From: Pseudoneurospora amorphoporcata
Lineage: Eukaryota > Ascomycota > Sordariomycetes > Sordariales > Sordariaceae
Assembly (NCBI GenBank): GCA_033297205.1
Contig: MU859102.1
Span: forward strand, 124,001 to 188,000
Direction of reading: 5' to 3'
DNA: 64,000 bases
Below the pieces are notes generated by a model, which searched no databases, had not been told where the DNA came from, and saw nothing but the letters and a program-made list of their open reading frames with translations. Of this stretch, positions 24,801 through 34,923 are shown piece by piece (the first letter of the stretch is position 1; each line of letters opens with the position of its first letter). The position numbers and the translations under genes were made by a program.

Positions 24801-25059
24801 AAGTATTTTCAGCAGTCAATTGCTCGACAGGAAATAGCAGCATCGCGCCTCTCTATACAACTCTTCTCTTCTACATCCACCTTGTGTTCTCCACCAACAA
24901 CCGCAACTCCACTGCTTCTAAACGTCGACAACGCTGATTCCGCATGAATCGCACATGGAACTATCCTGATCACACAAGTTTTGACGTAGAAAGTGGATTC
25001 ACAGGATTGCCTAGGTCCCGGCCTCGAGCACCGGGTGTTTTAGAAGTCAGGAGAGAGCC
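21851..25059. other. Non-coding stretch upstream of RCE1 and of the Ser-rich gene
   Basis: About 3.2 kb lies between divergent genes. The many short open frames here do not resemble known proteins and lack intron or codon support. The right part (about 24,080-24,940) is strongly pyrimidine-rich with CCACCA and CACCAC runs, and is probably the leader of the Ser-rich gene. A GGCCGGCCGGCC run occurs near 23,920. An upstream ATG at 24944 is described separately. Confidence 0.45.
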
Positions 25060-25393
25060 ATGTCGGCGCCACCCAGCCGGCATGGCCCATCAACACCGAT
25101 GCACCATCAACACCAACGATCGCAGTCGCAGACCACAACAGACACCACCAGCACCGCCACTACCGGCATCCGCGTCGTCCCCTACACGCCGCCCCGAATT
25201 GCCGACGACGATGATCGCCGAGACAGCCAGACGTCATTCGTCTACCATTCCAACCCGAGTGCCGATGGGCGCCGCTCGGGCAATTCCAGCGATGACCGGC
25301 TCGGACGCCCGACCATTGCATTGGTCGAGGAGACTACGGACGAGGAACGCGAAGAACTTCAGCACACGGAAGGTCCCGATTCGAAGGAGGTAG
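24944..25393 (+). promoter_or_regulatory. Upstream reading frame overlapping the Ser-rich gene start
   Basis: An ATG 116 bp before the presumed start opens a 149-codon frame in a different phase that runs over the first 334 nt of the main coding region. The base three positions before this ATG is C, a weak context, whereas the main ATG has G there. If transcribed, the frame would reduce main-frame initiation except by leaky scanning. Whether the transcript begins upstream of it is unknown, so this is a candidate regulatory frame, not a gene. Confidence 0.35.
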
Positions 25394-28331
25394 CGGTCGA
25401 GGGATATGCCATCAGCGAGACGGCCACCGGCAGCTTGGGTTCTGCATTGTCCTCGGCTACGACGTCGACCCTGTCATTGGCAAAGGCCAAGGATGAAGGA
25501 GTTTCAGGATTGCGACTCTCTGGCCATTCCCCCATCTCCGTTGTTCGAGATCCAACCAGCCCGACCCCTTTGCCCACTGGTAGGAGGCTGTCTGATGTTT
25601 CAAGAAGCATTGCCCGGTTCAACGCTGCTGCTGCTGCTGCTGCCGCAACCCAGTCTCCATCAAGCATTCCCACCCAGGATGTTCGTCGCGGCCGTCGCGA
25701 TTCAGCCTCGCCTTCACCTACAGTTCGCCCACGTTCCTTCTCCAGACAGCGCAAGATCATCGCCCTCAACCCCGACAAGACGTTCAGAATCGTCACCGCC
25801 GAGGAGGACCCTGCCGACGTCGTCAAGGCTCCCGTCATCCCCGTCATCCCTTCCTCTTCCACAGCCACGCCCTCGTTTCGCCCGTCGGTCGACGTATGGA
25901 GTGACGACCGTACTAGCACGCCTTACAGCATCGGTACCCCTTTTACCGTCGGCACCCCTTTCTCGGGCAACACACTTACCGCCCGAGAACCTGCTCCGTC
26001 TGATCTTGCCGGACCTTTCGTCCAATCTCCTGATTCGTCCACCACCCAACTAATCCAAGGTCCCGTGCCCGTGGCTTCGACCTCTTCTGGCTACCGCATG
26101 GTCGGTGGTCTACGCAGAGTTCCCCATAACGCAGATCTCACGCACGAAAACTCGGCTGCGATCGACCCGCCCCTTGCTCCTTTACAAGAGGTAGCATCCA
26201 ACGAATCGCGGAGCGACAACAACTCGACCCCGACTGCCTCTAGGGTTATCGCGCCAAAGTCTTCCTTTACATCGGGTATCTCTGGCGTCTCTGGTCTTAC
26301 TATCGCGTCTGACAAGACCAACTACCAGGTTTACGCTCTTCACACCTCAGTACCCGAATCCTCCGACAGCCTACCTATCTCTCCTCAGACCGAAGCGACC
26401 AACTGGGAAGTTCTAGGCAGCCCAGGGGCCTCATCGCGCGCTCCATCTTCTACCCACGGCAACTGGGAAGTTCTAGGTCACTCTTCGCCCGTATCGCCAG
26501 GTGCCTCTTCCATCGCTCAATCCAACTGGAGAATTGTTGGGGAATCGCCAGTCGCTGCATCCCCTTCCGTCCGGTCGATTTGGGAAGCGCAAAGCGAGAC
26601 TTCCCGCCTTCCATCGGGTACTTCCCGTCTTCCATCTGGCACTTCCCGCGCACCGTCGGGCCCGGCCAACTGGCAAGTTATCGGTGCGTCATCATCGCCT
26701 GCGCCACTTTCTGCTAGCCCACCCGGAAGCTCTGAGAGCAACGAAAACTTTGTCGTACACTCCCGCTCGACACCGTCCTCTGTAGCCACCGGTGGCCGAT
26801 ATTCACAAGAAAGTCTCCGCGTCCCACCGCTCAGGCCTGCTAAGAAGAAGTCCTCGGAAAAGTTTGGATACTACAAGCAGCGATCGCGTGAGAACCTTCG
26901 AACCCGCTCCACCTCCTTTCAAAGCGTTTCCTCGACCGGTGTCCCACCAGTACCGCCTCTTCCGGCCTTACTCACCCCTCCGGTTCTTTTCCGCTTCCCG
27001 TCGTCCTCCCGGGAGCAACCTTCATGGTCGATACCGTCCCCATCCGGGTCATCGACCGGCTCCTCCTCCGGTCAAGAAACTGTCATCATCCACCGTACAC
27101 CACCGATGACCCAGCCACCACCAGATCGATGGAGCTCACAATTGTCTACGGTTATGTCCGAAGACGAATACAGCAGTGAACCAGGCTCTTCACGCCCTGG
27201 GTCCCACTCGGTCTTGGGCAGCCAGCATCGTTACCGCAATAGCACTGGCGGATGGGGTGGTTCTACGCACAACCGTCAGATGCAGAGTATTTCGTCGTCC
27301 CTCGGGGCTCCTCTTGATAGTGCGGGAAGCGACATCATCGCCAGGCCCCAGGCTGCCCATTCTCGTGCTGGTTCCATACCGATTCGCATGGTTCGTGACC
27401 AAGATGAGCACGGTGATGGAATTGCAGACCTGAATTCTCACCCATCAAGATCAGGCTTGTCCTCGTTTCTCCAGCATAGCAGCAGCACCTCGAGCGGGAG
27501 CCGTAATCTTCATTCGAGCCACAGCCACCGCTCGCGCCCGTCCCGAACAAACAGCTTCACAAACTCCATTCCTACTTGGGCAAAGGTCTATTATGGCTCT
27601 GGCGAGCACCGCTGGGCCGGTCTGCTTTCCTCGTCCGCGTCGGACGCTGGTGACAGTCGCCCGAGCTCTGCTTTGGGACACACCGGATCGCCAAACTCCG
27701 ACAACTTCCCCATGGAGCTTTTCAGCCCCCGCAAGCGCGCGAAAGAAGGCCAACGCAACTCGGCTGGCTCCATGGAGATCCAACCTGCACCAACAGACTA
27801 TAACGTCTTCCGCACACTCAAGGAGAAGACTTCCAGCATTTGGTCCCCACACCTTCGACAGGACCGTCGCCACAGCCGTTTCGATGCCTGGGATCCTCCC
27901 ACCACAAGCTGGTCGGCTGACAGCGGCGTCACTGGCAAGCGTAACATCCAGATTGTGCTCTTCGCTGTTGGATTCATCATGCCTTTTGGTAAGTTGCCCC
28001 GTAATAATGGACCTCATAATCACCATTTGCTAACCATGTGATGTGGTTTTTAGCCTGGATGGTTGCCGCCTTCCTCCCATTGCCCCCTAACCCCAAGAGC
28101 GAGATGCTCGAAAAGGGTACCCATACCCCCGATGACCCGTTTGACCGCTCAAAGTCGAGGCTCGGATTCAGAACTTCAATCAACCCCATCAGCCCTATAG
28201 AGGAAGCGAGATATCTCAGCGCGCGTTGGTGGCGAAGACTCAACATTGGTATGTCCTTCGTCGGACTTATCATTATTGGCGCCATCATCGCTCTCGCCAT
28301 TATCGGCTCTCAAGAAGGCTGGACGGACTGA
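25060..28331 (+). CDS. Large Ser-rich protein with two C-terminal membrane segments, function unknown
   Basis: Two exons, 25060..27988 and 28054..28331, encode 1068 residues. About 960 residues are rich in Ser, Pro, Thr and Arg, look disordered, and include a run of Ala (near 190). Four copies of an NW-x-[VI]-x-G motif start at residues 448, 468, 489 and 537, with three RxPSG units between the third and fourth. Near the C-terminus are two hydrophobic segments: about 962-986 (IVLFAVGFIMPFAWMVAAFLPL, split by the intron) and 1041-1062 (IGMSFVGLIIIGAIIALAII). About 55 hydrophilic residues lie between them. This suggests a tail-anchored hairpin with a long cytosolic N-terminal region. I recognise the architecture as a fungal serine-rich membrane protein but no characterised family. 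The start could alternatively be an internal Met. Confidence 0.82.
26401..26685 (+). repeat. NW-x-[VI]-x-G protein repeats within the Ser-rich gene
   Basis: The units NWEVLG, NWEVLG, NWRIVG and NWQVIG start at nt 26401, 26461, 26524 and 26668, with a degenerate IWEAQ between the last two. Copies one and two keep the same 16-base core AACTGGGAAGTTCTAG. A second mini-repeat, SRLPSGT SRLPSGT SRAPSG, lies between copies three and four. Confidence 0.8.
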
Positions 28332-28787
28332 ACCAGACGATAGAATTTTCTATCCTATGGTTCATTATCTGTCGGTACTCGCCCTTCTTATCTTATGCCA
28401 TTTCTTCTTTCTCTCTCTCGATACACCATAGACACGGTCTTTTTTGATTTTTGGAAAAGTCACACATTTTCCGGAGTCGGCGGGAAGATCTTTGACGAAT
28501 TACACGACGACATATCATCATCATCATTACACTATTTGACGATAGTTTGTGGCACGCCTTGAAACGGTTCCTTCGACACTTTTTTCTCCCTTTTATACCA
28601 ACGCACGCACGCTGTCTCGGTCAACACAAAAAGCTTATAGATCTCTCTCTCTCTCTCGATATCTCGAACGCCGATCGATGAAGACACACACACCTTTCTG
28701 CAACTTGACGACGAAGATCTCACACTACCATCATTGGCAATTTTCTCAACTTTCTTTTTCTATACGGGCTATACATACGATGGGGCG

Positions 28788-28790
<3 letters not shown>

Positions 28791-28844
<54 letters not shown>

Positions 28845-28968
28845 TTTTGTGTTTTTTTTTTGTTTTTTTTTTTTTTTATTGGGGGGGGGGGGGGCGGGNN
28901 NNNNNNNNCACACACATTGGCATTTTTTCCAAATTTATTTTTCTATCCGGGCTATAAAAACTGTGGGG

Positions 28969-29021
<53 letters not shown>
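28791..29021. repeat. Two poly(T) runs flanking a gap (probable assembly artefact)
   Basis: An uninterrupted T53 run (28791-28843) is followed by TG-interrupted T runs, a G14 run (28881-28894) and ten N (28899-28908). A second T51 run spans 28971-29021. The bases before each T run are near-copies of one another, so the two runs may be the same genomic tract read twice. True length is unknown. Confidence 0.85.
28899..28908. other. Assembly gap (10 N)
   Basis: Ten undetermined bases follow a low-complexity G-rich stretch. Sequence on the right (28909-28970) reads like a degraded copy of 28724-28790, including the shared TTGGCA, TTTTTCTAT and CGGGCTATA words. Confidence 0.98.
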
Positions 29022-29025
<4 letters not shown>

Positions 29026-29647
29026 CTTCGCAAGATTCTGAAATATCTTCGACTTTTTAAATAACGGGCAGAGGGGCAACTGGGCAAAAGCTGACGGAAG
29101 GAGGGATGTGACGAGGCAGTGTATGTGATTATGCAGGGCAAAAGTTGCGCGATGAAGAGATAAGATACCCATGGTCTTGGTTGCTTGTACGTTATGAGTT
29201 GGACGGGTGGTTGGGTAGATACTCACCGCCGTCAATGCAGGGAGGATAATCTGTAGCAAAGGGTAACGGGCAGTGAGCTCACCTCAGTCAATCAGTTACC
29301 TCCTTGAACCTTTACTTTTATGCCAACCTCTCAACATCAACGCCATTTCTGTTTTGCTCTGTAAAACTTGTTTTGGGAAGTTCAACTCTATTGTTAGTCA
29401 ATGCAAGGAAGATGGAAGACATCACGCCCCAAAACAGGATCATCGCAGCGGCGCACACTTGAACCACACCCACGAATCGAATAACCCTAAATATCGTATG
29501 ACTGACAATCCTACTATAAAATCATCAAACCAAAAATGAAAATGACCCTCCCCCCGCCTCCCAAGGAAAAAAGAGCAAAAAAAGAAAATGAAGAACAAGA
29601 AGAAAGCCGAGCACCAGGCCCTTGCAGAAGGCATATGGAAAAAAGAG

Positions 29648-29652
29648 AAAAA
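29648..29652 (-). terminator. RNA polymerase III terminator for tRNA-Leu
   Basis: Five consecutive T on the minus strand begin six bases after the discriminator base of the tRNA. This is the expected polymerase III stop signal. Confidence 0.7.
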
Positions 29653-29657
29653 GTTAT

Positions 29658-29763
29658 TGACAAGAGTGGGATTCGAACCCACGCCCTTTCGGACCACGGA
29701 ACTCGTAGAGGAGATTAAGGGTTAACCTTAACGTGGCGCCTTAGACCGCTCGGCCATCTTGCC
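29658..29763 (-). tRNA. tRNA-Leu (anticodon AAG), with a 26-nt intron
   Basis: On the minus strand a seven-base acceptor stem GGCAAGA pairs with TCTTGTC, leaving discriminator A at 29658. The D arm GGCCGAGCGGTCTAAGGCG has the A-box. The anticodon stem CCACG/CGTGG closes a loop with TTAAGG and C around the intron. The anticodon AAG reads CUU, with A34 expected to become inosine. A short TCC-GAAA-GGG variable arm, typical of Leu tRNAs, precedes the T arm GTGGGTTCGAATCCCAC, which carries the B-box. The intron sits one base 3' of the anticodon, the canonical nuclear position. It contains CCTTAA, complementary to the TTAAGG of the anticodon loop, as expected for the tRNA-splicing endonuclease substrate. 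The CCA end is not encoded, as usual in eukaryotes. Confidence 0.96.
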
Positions 29764-30176
29764 TTTTTGATTGGATGAAAGGTAACTGGCCTTAGGTAGG
29801 CTTAAGAAGGGTTCCTTACGCATGATAAAGAAGAGGAAAAAGAGAAATGCGCGCAATGCATGCAGCTCGTGGACTTAGGTCACGACGAAGATGAAAAGAG
29901 ACCATTGATGTGGAAATACAATGTACCGAAATCATAGGTAAAACATGATGTAAGGTAAAGGAGGCTTCCTCTTACACCTGACGTGATGCAGTGCAAAAAG
30001 ATAACAGCCAAAGACTCCCGTTCCTTTGCTCTCGCGCCGATTCACCAAACTCCGTACGCAGTACCTTGTTCACAACACCCACCAGGACATATGTCTCGCC
30101 AGATTCCACCATCATATAGTCCATACCACCTCTTACTCTCCCTCCCCACGATATAGCGCCACCTACTCTTTCGAAT
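29764..30176. other. Short intergenic region between tRNA-Leu and ALE1
   Basis: It contains the 5' flank of the tRNA and the 3' flank of the leftward ALE1 gene. No other feature is seen. Confidence 0.5.
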
Positions 30177-32282
30177 TCACCTCTTCCTGACCTCTGCCTT
30201 CAACGAGTCCCTCAGACCCGTCGCACTAAACGCGCCCCCACCAATTCTGCTATCCATCTCCTTTCTAAACTCCTCCAGCGCTTCATCCAGCTCTCCCTGG
30301 GGATCACCACTGATACCCAACATTGGGCTCCTCGACTGGCTATCCGTACTATCCGCCCTGCTGGAGGGCTGCTGATTCAAGTTTTCGCCAAGCGAAGCCG
30401 ACGTTCCCATGGCACCCTGAGGGGTACTGTTCTGCGCTGCGCTGTTGCTGTTGTTCGTCTCCTTGTCAGTGCTGCGGCCACGGCCGCGTCCACCAGAAGA
30501 AGAAGCAGGGGTGGCGACGCCCGCCTTGGCGTTTCTCTTCTCCAGAGTCTTGCGCAGCCACTTCTTGCCGGGGCTGGAGAAGAAGGCCAGGGCCACGGCG
30601 GTGTGGATGATGGCATAAAAGTAGACGCGCGACCAGGCGGTAAGGGATTCGTGGAAGCCCAGGACCAGGAAGGGGCAGACGGCGAAGTTGAAGGTGAGTT
30701 GGGTGACGAGCCAGGAGGCCAGATCGTACCATTTCTTGGAGGGGAGGGGGGCTTGGGTCTTGGGGTCGAGGAAGAAGGGGCGGACATTGCGGCGGATGTC
30801 TGTCGGACAAAGTAGTTAGTCAGGGATCTCAAACATGGAAGGATAGAGTGGGAAATGGGGGGTTGTACTCTTCGCGGCAGCCTGGATGAAGCTGGCCAGG
30901 ATGAAAGACATGTAGTAGCCGGGATAGAAACCATGCCAGAAAGCGCTGGTGGTAAATGTAGCCAAAGTAGCGCTAAAACCAGGCTTCTTGCCACGGGGGG
31001 TGACGCGCAGGTAGACGTAGTTGCGCAGCCACTTGCTGGTGTTGATGTTCCAGTTGTCGAGGTACGCCTTAGTGTTTTGCGCCGTCTCCATGCTTATTGG
31101 GCGGATGTTCTGGAGCCTATCCCAAGACACCTTGCCCGTGGCAGGGTCAACGCCGTTGAAGCCCAAACCGCTGAGGATGCATGCGCCCTCTGTCATCATC
31201 CAGACACCATAGTACTTGGCGCGCGCCGTGAGGCCGACCATGTGCAGGAAGAGAAGACGGACGATGAAGCTGTGGCTCACGAAGCCGTCACCGAGCAGAG
31301 ACTCGGGCGAGAACCAGGTAGACAGCCAGATGAAGAGCATGAGCCAGGAGAAACCGGTAGCCAGCTTGATCATGGCCGGCGTGCCGCTACGAGGAATCTT
31401 GCGCTTGCGTCTGGTAGGAGGCTTCTTGGCAAGATCGACAGTCTTAGGAACGTCGAACATGGTGGTGTCGAGCCATCGACGGTATTCAGCAAAGTCGAAG
31501 GCGGGTCCGATCATGAGACTGGGGAAGAAGAAAACATATCCAAAGTAGTCCAACAGGGAGGGCAGTTCCTTGAGCCGTCTGTCCTTCTGGAAGTCGGACA
31601 GATGATCATCGGGAAGAACACCGTCGGCCACGTTCCAGCAGAAAGCGCTAAGCTTCATGACCAGCACCATCTGCGCTCCTGTAATATCGATCGTCTCTGG
31701 GGCATTGAGGCGTTGGCGCGTAATGTGGTTGACGCTCATGTGGCCCATGAGGAAGACGAAGCCGATCCATGGCATATAAGGGGAGCCCCGCAGGAACTTT
31801 GCGATCGAGTATGCGCCAATGGAGGAGATTAGGACGGTTCGGAGGCCAACCCATAGGTCGAAGAGGCCGACGAGATAAAAGACGCCGATGCTGGGAGGGA
31901 ACACACGTTAGATGCGGTTCTTCTTGTTGCGCGCATATAACCCGACTCCGTCGTTGCTTGAGCTTGTGTGATTACGCACCTTAGACAGAAGAAGTTCTTG
32001 AGGTGAGGACGACTATCGGGGACCCTCTTCAGCAGGCCAGCAAGTGGGTAAGACAAAAAGAAGGAAAAGACGAGTTTGACTATCAGAAGGATAGGGTTAG
32101 CAACACTCGAAGTCATATTATATGCAAGGACACATGGAAGCTGCTCACGCTCATCCGGGCTGGTCCCAATCTTGTCGCCCAGGTAGGCAAAGGCTGGCAA
32201 AAAATTGGGTGTTAGCAACAAGTCGAAGGCGTCGTCATCCTGAGAGCAATGCGGTCATACGAGGATGTATAAAAGATATCAT
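30177..32282 (-). CDS. ALE1: Lysophospholipid acyltransferase, MBOAT family
   Basis: Five exons, complement(30177..30799, 30869..31890, 31980..32079, 32149..32193, 32261..32282), encode 603 residues. The first exon is 22 nt (MISFIHP). The next two rebuild PFAYLGDKIGTSPDELKLVF and FLSYPLAGLLKRVPDSRPHLKNFF, the standard start of this family. The introns have good branch sites such as TTGCTAAC and GTTGCTAACCC. The MBOAT core carries the conserved Asn region (YLDNWNINTSKWLRNYVYLR) and the catalytic His in SAFWHGFYPGYYMSF. Many hydrophobic segments indicate a multipass ER protein, and the tail is basic and Ser/Asn-rich. Ale1/Lpt1 transfers acyl groups to lysophosphatidic acid and lysophosphatidylcholine/ethanolamine in phospholipid synthesis and remodelling. 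Substrate preference cannot be read from the sequence. Confidence 0.94.
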
Positions 32283-33592
32283 GTTGAAATGTATGACGGC
32301 TTAGATCGCGCGTAGGCGTGAATAGGTCGGACAGGAGATTATGCAACAATTCGACGCTTCTGCTTCTGCCTGCGCGCTACTCCATTGCACGCCGCTCGAG
32401 AGCTATGATGTTGGATGTAGGTCGGCTTTCTCACGTCCGCAGGAATGTGAATCGATGCGAACCGGTGCAGGTTGCAGGTTGCAAGATCGCGTGCAGGGAA
32501 CGATGAGTTAGAGTCCAGTAGCGAATTTTATGGAGACTTTCAAGTTGCGCCGATTGAGGATGTACACGTTAACAAATATGCAAACGACCGGCTATGTTTA
32601 AGGGCCAAAACTGAGCAAGAAATTAGTTACAAAGTAGGGATGAAAGGAGTCCGAAATTAAGTTCAAGACGATCTATCTACTCTATTTTTCGCAGGTTTTG
32701 CTTTCGTCCGAAGATTGCTACAAAGTCGGCTTCCCGTTGTTTGGGACGTCTCAGCTGCCCACCAATTTGTTGTGACATCACCGGATGTTGAGCGCAAACG
32801 TGGTGCACGGACCCTACCTCCTTGTGACAAGCCTGCCGCTATGTCAAATCGGACAGGGGTTTACAACCGTCATCTGGACAGTATAAAAGCACCTTGTTTG
32901 GCACCCGGTTTTGGTCTCGTGGTCCTGATGAAAGACTATTACTGTGAAGGCATTCGCTCAAGGATATGGAACTGGAGGCCTACTCTTCATGTCGTTGGTT
33001 ACGTTCCAGGTTGCGGTTTTGATGAATGCACCTGGCTCAGAGCATTTCCAGGGGCAGGGTTAGGGTTGTATGTGTTCACATGGAGTAAGCCGTAGAATAG
33101 AGGTATCTCGATGGAGCCATGGTCCATGTAGACACTGTTGACATTATTTAACAGTCGTTATATGTTTGTACCAAATAGAGTGATGTGGTACTGATACACT
33201 AGTCCTACATACGGCTTGAATGGCAGCTTCAATCTGTAGTGGTAACCGCCTAAGCAGTTGCTGTGTAGTGGCAGCAACTCCTCCGCTACAAAATATCATA
33301 AACGTGACAGCGGTCTCGAGGTTTTGCTTTCACGGCTTCTGGAGTTCATCACTCCAGCCTGTATCCTCCAGGGAGTATGTGATGACAATATCTCTGGCGA
33401 ATGTTCCCGCTCTCAAAGTTGCTGGTTGTCGCCATAGCGTATCCGCGAAGCGTTTCGGGGGCTTATGTGTTTGTTCGCCTTTCCAACAGTCCGATGGCGG
33501 ATCATAAAGACCACAAAACCAACTAGGGCCTATTCAATGAGGTTGGATTTTCAATTATGTATCGCGTTGTCAGCTCAGAATGGCATGTCCAT
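32283..33592. other. Intergenic region between ALE1 and MMM1
   Basis: About 1.3 kb holds the ALE1 promoter side and the MMM1 3' flank. A 126-codon frame at 32715-33095 has no recognisable similarity, no ATG at its start and no splice support. A two-copy telomere-like TTAGGG stretch occurs at 33056-33067. Nothing else is evident. Confidence 0.45.
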
Positions 33593-34923
33593 TCACGGCA
33601 TAGAACCAGGCATCGACCCAGGCATCGACCCGGCTCCGGGAAACTCCTCCTCTGCCCTCGGGCGATGCCTATACCTTAGCGAGTCTGGCACTCTGTCGGC
33701 GCCTCCATGCGCTTCGGCTTCGATCTCTTTCCGAGCCTCCTCTCTCACGTCCTTAGCGATATCCACTCCTTTGGCCTTGCTCATGGACCTTTCCACATCT
33801 GAGATGGTCTCATCGCCGCCGCGGGTATTCTTCTTGCGAGGCCACATGTTAGGTAGGGCAATCTCCTGGAACCTCGGCTCCACGCACCGCTCATCGAACC
33901 ACCGATGGAGACGTGATTCGACGAGCTGTGCAATCTTGGGGACATCCTGCAGCCTTGAGCGACTGCCCAAGAGACTGCGAATGGAAAAGTCCAGACGATA
34001 GTCATCGAGGAAGGTAAAGATCATCTTCGCGGGCTCGTTGTTGGACGGGTTGCTGGGGATGAACGATATGGACAGTGTGCCGCTGAACCTAACAACCGAA
34101 ACAGCCAGGGCCACAGGGAGAACGGCGCTGAGTCTCTTGGGATAGTTGAGCAGCAGCTTTGTCTCTACAGCCAGGGTGATCATGTCACTAAGGTCAACGT
34201 CCATTCTGGCTTGAAGACGCGCGCCTTCTCTCGTGGCCATATTGGCGTCAAAAGCCTTGCCGGTTCCGAAGCTAAGGCCATCTTCGTCCACCGGGATGAT
34301 GCGACAGTTGCTAAAGATGGGAAAATCTTCGCCCAGGCTAAGTTCTGTAACTTTGATCTCGTCTAGGAAGTCGGGTCGGGCGGTACCGTTGAGCGCCTTG
34401 CTCAGGGAGGAGAGGATCGCATCGTCGTGTTGGGCGTCGCTGCGGAATTGGGCAATGGTTTGGGCGATCAGCACGTTGAACCAGTCGAGACTTTCTGGCT
34501 GATGGCTGTCGACCTTGTAGTATGTTTTGCTGAGGATGGACCCGGTTGTCAAGGTGGGAGGACCAGGGCGCAACACATGCTTCTTGTTTAGAGCTGGGTT
34601 CTGCACAAGCTGGAGCGCATTGGTTTCTCGTAGGCTCAGGATCGATTTCTTGTGTGCTAACGTTCGAGATCTTCGGTCGGTAGCGCGGATCGAGGCGACG
34701 ACTTCGGGCGAGGGAGGGTCACCAAATATGAAGAACTTGATGAAGGCGGCGAGCAAGAGCACCACCGACAGCTGGCCGAGGATGAGACCCTGCGTAAAGG
34801 ACAAGCTGTCAGACGCGGTTGTTCGTCAGTCAGTTGGTTATGAGGGCCGGGTGCAGCGGGGTGGTTCTTGTGGACGATTTGGACTCACGTAGGCTCCGAC
34901 CTTGCTGGGCAAATGTCGGCCAT
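33593..34923 (-). CDS. MMM1: ERMES subunit Mmm1, ER membrane SMP-domain lipid-transfer protein
   Basis: Two exons, complement(33593..34805, 34889..34923), encode 415 residues. The 35-nt first exon gives MADICPARSEP; splicing (GTGAGT donor, CTGACAG acceptor) joins it to TLSFTQGLILGQLSVVLLL. Without this exon the frame would have to start at a TTG codon, so the upstream ATG at 34923 is preferred. A single transmembrane segment lies at about 18-39. A linker follows, then an SMP domain of about 200 residues (from SLDWFNVLIAQTIAQFRSDA to LVESRLHRWFDERCVEPRF). The C-terminus is charged and ends in a short SMPG repeat. Mmm1 is the ER-anchored component of the ER-mitochondria encounter structure with Mdm12, Mdm34 and Mdm10. 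It transfers phospholipids between the two organelles. The gene shares a 531-bp divergent upstream region with VPS45. Confidence 0.95.
33596..33631 (-). repeat. 12-bp tandem repeat coding SMPG at the Mmm1 C-terminus
   Basis: Three copies of Ser-Met-Pro-Gly (the last lacking Gly) end the protein. The underlying 12-bp unit is nearly identical in copies one and two and diverged by two bases in the third. It lies directly before the stop codon. Confidence 0.8.

Larger units (their letters stand above)
28332..29657. other. 3' flank of the Ser-rich gene, with a sequencing gap
   Basis: No gene is supported. The region has a TC microsatellite (28642-28657), two long T runs, a G run, ten unresolved bases, and then AT-rich sequence up to the tRNA. 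The part between about 28,720 and 29,021 is of doubtful sequence quality (see the gap entry). Confidence 0.6.

Noticed and set aside
33056..33067. Two TTAGGG-like telomeric units
   Set aside because: Only two copies within unique sequence; no evidence of an interstitial telomere or chromosome end.
32715..33095. 126-codon frame between ALE1 and MMM1
   Set aside because: Non-ATG start, no similarity I recognise, no intron support.
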